From the NCBI RefSeq assembly GCF_013407925.2, contig NZ_CP060201.1, positions 2,728,001-2,792,000 on the forward strand: a stretch of DNA of 64,000 nucleotides, written 5' to 3'. Below, one piece after another: positions 59,710 through 64,000 of this stretch. The stretch's first letter is position 1, and the number at the start of each line of letters is the position of its first letter. The notes below the pieces were generated by a model. The model saw only the letters and a list, made by a program, of their open reading frames with translations, was not told where the DNA came from and made no database searches. Source of the stretch: Pseudomonas protegens (GTDB lineage: Bacteria; Pseudomonadota; Gammaproteobacteria; Pseudomonadales; Pseudomonadaceae). Made by a program: the position numbers and the translations under genes.

Positions 59710-62280
59710 TCAAGCCGGTTGCGGCGCCGCGTTCAGCGGCTGCAACGGCAGCAGGGGGGCATGGGGATCGGTATCCACCGACTGGCGCCAGGCGCTCAGC
59801 CATTCGCTGTGCCCCTCGCTCCACACCTGCTCATGTAGGCGTCCCAGGGCCACTGGATCGCTCAACAGCGCCAGGCGCTCGCTGTTGTTCAAGGCCGCCG
59901 GGCCGGCTTTGAGGGCATGACGCACCCGTTCCTGACGCAGCCATTCGATCGGCTCGGCCTGGGTATGACGGGACGTCGCCAGGGCACAAGCCAGGGCGTT
60001 CTGCTGTGGATCGACCACGGCGCGGATAAAGCCGTCGTTGAGCGCGTGCCAGCGGTTCTCGTGGGTGTACTGGTCGGTGGCCAGCAGCGCCTGCGGCGGA
60101 TTGTATTCCTCAGGGATCAGGAACAGGCTCTCGTCACGGGACTTCAGGCCCAGGCCCACCCGGCTGGAAATCACCGACACCGGAATCGACAGCATCAGCG
60201 AACCGACGATCGGCACCAGCCACCAGAGGAAGCTCGGGTTCAGCCAGATCACCAAGAGTGCCCAGCAGAAGCCCAGCAGGGTCTGTGGACCGTGGCGCTT
60301 GACCGCTTCGCTCCACGGCGTGGAGTCGTCGTCACGCTGCGGCGAGTTCCAGGTCGCGGCCCAGCCGAGGAACGCGGCCAGGACGAAACGGGTGTGGAAA
60401 ATCATCCGCACCGGCGCCAGCAGCATGGAGAACAGCATCTCCAGGAGCATCGACAGGGTCACCTTGAACTTGCCGCCGAACTCTTTCGCGCCCTTGGCCC
60501 AGATCAGGATGATGCTCAACAGCTTCGGCAGGAACAGCAGCACGATGGTGGTGGAGAACAGCGCGATGGCCTTGTCCGGGTGCCACTGTGGCCACAGCGG
60601 ATACAGCTGGCGCGGTTCGAGGAAGTACTGCGGCTCCATCAGGGTGTTGACCGCCAGCAGGGCCGTGGACAGCACCAGGAAGAAGAACCACAGCGGCGCC
60701 GACAGGTAGGACATCACCCCGGTGAGGAACACCGCGCGGTGCACCGGGTGCATGCCCTTGACCAGGAACAGGCGGAAGTTCATCAGGTTGCCGTGGCACC
60801 AGCGACGGTCACGCTTGAGTTCGTCCAGCAGGTTCGGCGGCAATTCTTCGTAACTGCCCGGCAGGTCGTAGGCAATCCACACGCCCCAGCCAGCGCGACG
60901 CATCAGCGCGGCTTCGACGAAGTCGTGGGACAGGATCGCACCGGCGAAAGCACCCTTACCGGGCAACGGCGCCAGGGCGCAGTGCTCGATGAACGGCTGC
61001 ATGCGGATGATCGCGTTGTGGCCCCAGTAGTGCGACTCGCCCAACTGCCAGAAGTGCAGGCCAGCAGTGAACAGCGGACCGTAGACCCGGGTGGCGAACT
61101 GCTGCATGCGCGCATACAGGGTGTCCATGCCCGAGGCCCGTGGCGCGGTCTGGATGATCCCGGCGTCCGGCGTGGCCTCCATCAGGCGCACCAGGCTGGT
61201 CAGGCATTCGCCGCTCATCACGCTGTCGGCGTCGAGCACCACCATGTACTTGTAGTCGCCGCCCCAGCGACGGCAGAAGTCGTCGAGGTTGCCGCTCTTG
61301 CGCTTCACCCGGCGACGGCGCCGGCGATAGAAGATCTTGCCGAAGCCCTTGGCTTCGCGGCAGACATCCAGCCAGGCCTGCTGCTCGGCGACGCAGATAT
61401 CGCTGTCGTTACTGTCGCTCAAGACGAAGAAGTCGAAGCGGTCCAGGTCACCGGTGGCCGCCACCGACTCGAAGGTCGCCCGCAGGCCGGCAAACACCCG
61501 CGGCACGTCTTCGTTGCAGATCGGCATGACCAGGGCGGTGCGCGCATCCTTGGGGATTGGCTCGTTGCCGGCGCTGGCCCCGGAAATGCGGTACTTGTCG
61601 TGACCGGTCAACAGTTCCAGGAAGCCCATCAGGGCGGTCCAGAAACCCGCCGACACCCAGCAGAACAGGATCCCGAACAGAATCAGGATGCTGGTCTGCA
61701 AGGCATAGGGCAGCACTTGCTGGGCGGTCTGCATCAGCGGCTGGTGCATGACCTCTTCCAGATCGACGAACGACCAGCCCTGGTACGGCATGATGCCTTT
61801 CATGTACCAGCCGGCGACGATGGTCTGGCCAAGCATCAACAGCAGCAGGATGTAGCGGCGGATCGAACCCACGGTGCGCCAGCGGGCAGCGGGCAGCACG
61901 CGCTCGTCCTTCTTCGGCGCCGGCGGGTTGCTGCGCCCGGTCAGGCGCCGCCAGCCACGCACCAGGATATTGGTGCGCCACGGCTCCGGTACCACCTTGG
62001 TGCGGCGGATCGGCGGCGTGGCCTTGAGGCAGACCCGGCCTTCGGCGTCGACACCGAGCATCTGCGCTTCTTCGAGTTCAGCGGCGGTGCTCATGTTCAG
62101 GCGCTGGCCCACCGAGGCCTGGGCGGCATCGGCGGGGGCGTCGAAGGTGCTTGACGACAGGCGTTGGTGCAGTTCGCTGAAGGACTGGCAGCCCGCGAGT
62201 TCCGCGCGCTGCGCATCCGACATCGGCAGGTGCGCCAGGTACTCGGCAAGAGACTCTGGCTGTAGTTGAGAGTTACTCAT
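59710..62280 (-). CDS. opgH: Glucans biosynthesis glucosyltransferase H
   Basis: Inner-membrane glycosyltransferase family 2 enzyme (also mdoH), 856 residues, that makes the beta-1,2 backbone of osmoregulated periplasmic glucans from UDP-glucose. The cytoplasmic N-terminal domain (about 1-135) includes the [19 protein letters not shown] segment. Helices flank the catalytic domain with [29 protein letters not shown] (the DxD site) and [14 protein letters not shown]. Several C-terminal helices follow. It starts 8 bp inside the opgG end, giving tight coupling. Confidence 0.96.
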   Translation of the reverse strand: MSNSQLQPESLAEYLAHLPMSDAQRAELAGCQSFSELHQRLSSSTFDAPADAAQASVGQRLNMSTAAELEEAQMLGVDAEGRVCLKATPPIRRTKVVPEPWRTNILVRGWRRLTGRSNPPAPKKDERVLPAARWRTVGSIRRYILLLLMLGQTIVAGWYMKGIMPYQGWSFVDLEEVMHQPLMQTAQQVLPYALQTSILILFGILFCWVSAGFWTALMGFLELLTGHDKYRISGASAGNEPIPKDARTALVMPICNEDVPRVFAGLRATFESVAATGDLDRFDFFVLSDSNDSDICVAEQQAWLDVCREAKGFGKIFYRRRRRRVKRKSGNLDDFCRRWGGDYKYMVVLDADSVMSGECLTSLVRLMEATPDAGIIQTAPRASGMDTLYARMQQFATRVYGPLFTAGLHFWQLGESHYWGHNAIIRMQPFIEHCALAPLPGKGAFAGAILSHDFVEAALMRRAGWGVWIAYDLPGSYEELPPNLLDELKRDRRWCHGNLMNFRLFLVKGMHPVHRAVFLTGVMSYLSAPLWFFFLVLSTALLAVNTLMEPQYFLEPRQLYPLWPQWHPDKAIALFSTTIVLLFLPKLLSIILIWAKGAKEFGGKFKVTLSMLLEMLFSMLLAPVRMIFHTRFVLAAFLGWAATWNSPQRDDDSTPWSEAVKRHGPQTLLGFCWALLVIWLNPSFLWWLVPIVGSLMLSIPVSVISSRVGLGLKSRDESLFLIPEEYNPPQALLATDQYTHENRWHALNDGFIRAVVDPQQNALACALATSRHTQAEPIEWLRQERVRHALKAGPAALNNSERLALLSDPVALGRLHEQVWSEGHSEWLSAWRQSVDTDPHAPLLPLQPLNAAPQPA

Positions 62281-64000
62281 CGGCAGGCAACTGATAGCTC
62301 CAGGTCTCGGTCAGGACTTGTTCAGTTTTAACCGGTTCCGGTGTGGCAGGGGCCGCTTCGGCAGCAGCAGGCTGCTTGGCGTCTTTGTGGTCCTTGTCCT
62401 TGGTGCCCTTGGCATCCTTGGCCGGCTTGGCTTCCGCCTGCTTGGCGGCGGCTGCGGCGGCTTCCTTGTCCTTCTTCTCCTGCTGCTTGGCGGCGAGCTT
62501 GTCGGCCTTGGCCACGGAGGAGTTGGAGTTCGGCATCGACGCCTTGGCCGGCTCCGGCTGGGCAATGTCACGGACCAGGGCGGCGCGCATCTCGGTGGAC
62601 TTGCTCGCGTCCTTGATCTTCATCCGCAGGGTCAGGCGCCAGCCCTTGGTTTCCGGGTTGTAGCGCACGCTGTTTTCCACCAGCTCGGCGTTGTCGCCGA
62701 CACTGACCTGGCTGCGAACTTCGGCGTTCTCCGGCAATGCCGCCAGGGACGGGCCCTGGAAGTCCACCAGGTAAGCCACGCTGCCATCGGGTTGACGGAT
62801 CAGGTTGGACTGCTTGACGTCGCCGGTGGAACGCAGGGTCTGTTGCACCCAGGCGCTGTCTGGGGAATGCAGGGCGGCTTCGTCGATGGTCCAGTGCAGG
62901 CGATAGGCGTAGTCCAGCGGCTGGCCGGGCTCCGGTTGTTTTTCCGGGTTCCAGAACGCCACGATGTTGTCGTTGGTTTCATCCGCGGTCGGGATCTCGA
63001 CCAGGTCGACGGTGCCCTTGCCCCAGTCGCCCTTGGGCTCGATCCAGGCGCTTGGGCGCTTGTCGTAGCGGTCATCGAGGTCTTCATAGTGGCTGAAGTC
63101 GCGGCCACGCTGCAGCAGGCCGAAACCACGCGGGTTTTCCACCGAGAAGTTGCTAACGGCCAGGTGTTTCGGGTTGTTCAGCGGACGCCAGATCCACTCG
63201 CCGTTGCCGGCGTGGATCGACAGGCCGCTGGAGTCATGCAGCTCGCGACGGTAGTTGAGGACTTTCGACGGCTGGTTGGCGCCGAACAGGTACATGCTGG
63301 TCAGCGGGGCCAGGCCCAGCTTGCCGACCTTGTCCCGCAGGAACACCCGGGCCTTGACGTCGACAATGGTGTCGGCGCCCGGACGCAGGGTCAGGCGATA
63401 GGCGCCGGTGGCCCGTGGCGAGTCCAGCAGGGCGTAGATCACCAGGTGCTTGTCGGTCGGCTTGGGCTGCTGGATCCAGAACTCGCTGAAACGCGGGAAC
63501 TCTTCGCCGGACGGCAAGGCGGTGTCGATCGCCAGGCCGCGGGCGGACAGGCCATAGGTATGACCCTTGCCAACGACGCGGAAGTAGCTGGCGCCGAGCA
63601 TGGTCATGATTTCGTCTTGCTTGTCAGCCTTGTTGATCGGGTACAGCACACGGAAACCGGCATAGCCGAGTTTCTCGGTGGCCTTGGGATCGAACTTGAC
63701 GTCGCCGAAATCGAAACGGTTCGGGTCGTACTTGATCTCGGATACGGTATTGGCGCTGATCTCGTTGATCTTCACCGGCGTGTCGAAGTGCATGCCCTGG
63801 TGATAGAACGACAGCTTGAACGGGGTCTTCTGATCGGCCCATTCGGCTTTTTCGCTGAGGAAGCGGATTTTCTGGTAGTCCGCGAACTTCATCTCACGGA
63901 ACTCGTTCGGCAGGTTACTGCGCGGGGCCTCGTACTTCTGCCCGGCCAGGTCCTTGGCCTTGGCCGACACATCATCCAGATTGAATGCCATGAGTTGACC
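62273..64000 (-). CDS. opgG: Glucans biosynthesis protein G (5' end outside window)
   Basis: Periplasmic protein (mdoG) that adds branches to osmoregulated glucans. The frame is open across the ATG at 63991 to the right edge, with residues GQL upstream; in other pseudomonads the mature protein starts AFxxDDVxxKA after a signal peptide, so the real start and signal lie outside. The body ([42 protein letters not shown]) is typical. A C-terminal extension of about 60 residues, rich in Ala/Lys ([20 protein letters not shown]), is not part of the enterobacterial protein, which is about 511 residues. Confidence 0.94.
   Translation of the reverse strand, partial: GQLMAFNLDDVSAKAKDLAGQKYEAPRSNLPNEFREMKFADYQKIRFLSEKAEWADQKTPFKLSFYHQGMHFDTPVKINEISANTVSEIKYDPNRFDFGDVKFDPKATEKLGYAGFRVLYPINKADKQDEIMTMLGASYFRVVGKGHTYGLSARGLAIDTALPSGEEFPRFSEFWIQQPKPTDKHLVIYALLDSPRATGAYRLTLRPGADTIVDVKARVFLRDKVGKLGLAPLTSMYLFGANQPSKVLNYRRELHDSSGLSIHAGNGEWIWRPLNNPKHLAVSNFSVENPRGFGLLQRGRDFSHYEDLDDRYDKRPSAWIEPKGDWGKGTVDLVEIPTADETNDNIVAFWNPEKQPEPGQPLDYAYRLHWTIDEAALHSPDSAWVQQTLRSTGDVKQSNLIRQPDGSVAYLVDFQGPSLAALPENAEVRSQVSVGDNAELVENSVRYNPETKGWRLTLRMKIKDASKSTEMRAALVRDIAQPEPAKASMPNSNSSVAKADKLAAKQQEKKDKEAAAAAAKQAEAKPAKDAKGTKDKDHKDAKQPAAAEAAPATPEPVKTEQVLTETWSYQLPADE

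Overview
The window is a high-GC chromosomal segment of a Pseudomonas, most likely from the fluorescens lineage (P. chlororaphis or P. protegens type). The grounds are: class II (medium-chain-length) PHA genes in the order phaC1-phaZ-phaC2-phaD facing phaI-phaF; REP elements ending in GCTCCTACA; and a gene order from the LysR/MFS pair to opgH-opgG that follows, as I remember it, the P. aeruginosa PAO1 block around PA5029-PA5078. This synteny is recalled, not searched.

Region 1 (1-10.4 kb) is accessory. It is the distal part of an aryl polyene (APE, flexirubin/xanthomonadin-like) pigment cluster, all on the + strand and mostly with overlapping stop/start codons. In order it encodes an MMPL exporter (cut by the window edge), a CPA2-like antiporter, a flavoenzyme with flavin-halogenase motifs, a SAM methyltransferase, a DUF3261 lipoprotein, ketosynthase, hotdog dehydratase, ketoreductase, a second ketosynthase, a small lipoprotein and a secreted YbjQ-like protein, ending at a strong terminator. 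The fatty-acid-like enzymes would extend and dehydrate a polyene on an ACP. The exporter and lipoprotein would place it in the outer membrane.

Region 2 (10.5-13 kb) is a LysR regulator divergent from an MFS exporter. Region 3 (13-28.3 kb, mostly - strand) holds hemE, gltBD, damX-aroB-aroK and the pilMNOPQ operon, with an unusually short PilQ secretin. Region 4 (28.4-41.3 kb) holds mrcA, maeB, a secreted SNase-like nuclease, rpmE, priA, argS, a SPOR protein, hslVU behind a clear heat-shock promoter, and a DUF971 gene.

Region 5 (41.3-48.5 kb) is the complete PHA storage locus: two synthases, depolymerase, TetR-type regulator, two phasins and a PHA system protein. It has several candidate control elements, including a sigma-54-like or operator site, a hairpin and a Crc/Hfq motif before phaC1, and a palindrome before phaI. 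Region 6 (48.6-54.8 kb) is a + strand run ubiE-ubiJ-ubiB-hisI-hisE-tatABC-rsmE. Region 7 (54.9-64 kb) has a chemoreceptor, a polar amino acid ABC transporter and opgG-opgH for periplasmic glucans, with opgG running off the right edge.

I saw no tRNA, rRNA, CRISPR array, insertion sequence or prophage. The non-coding features of note are seven REP clusters with three types of palindromic core, and three copies of a different AGCTGCAAGT/ACTTGCAGCT inverted repeat.
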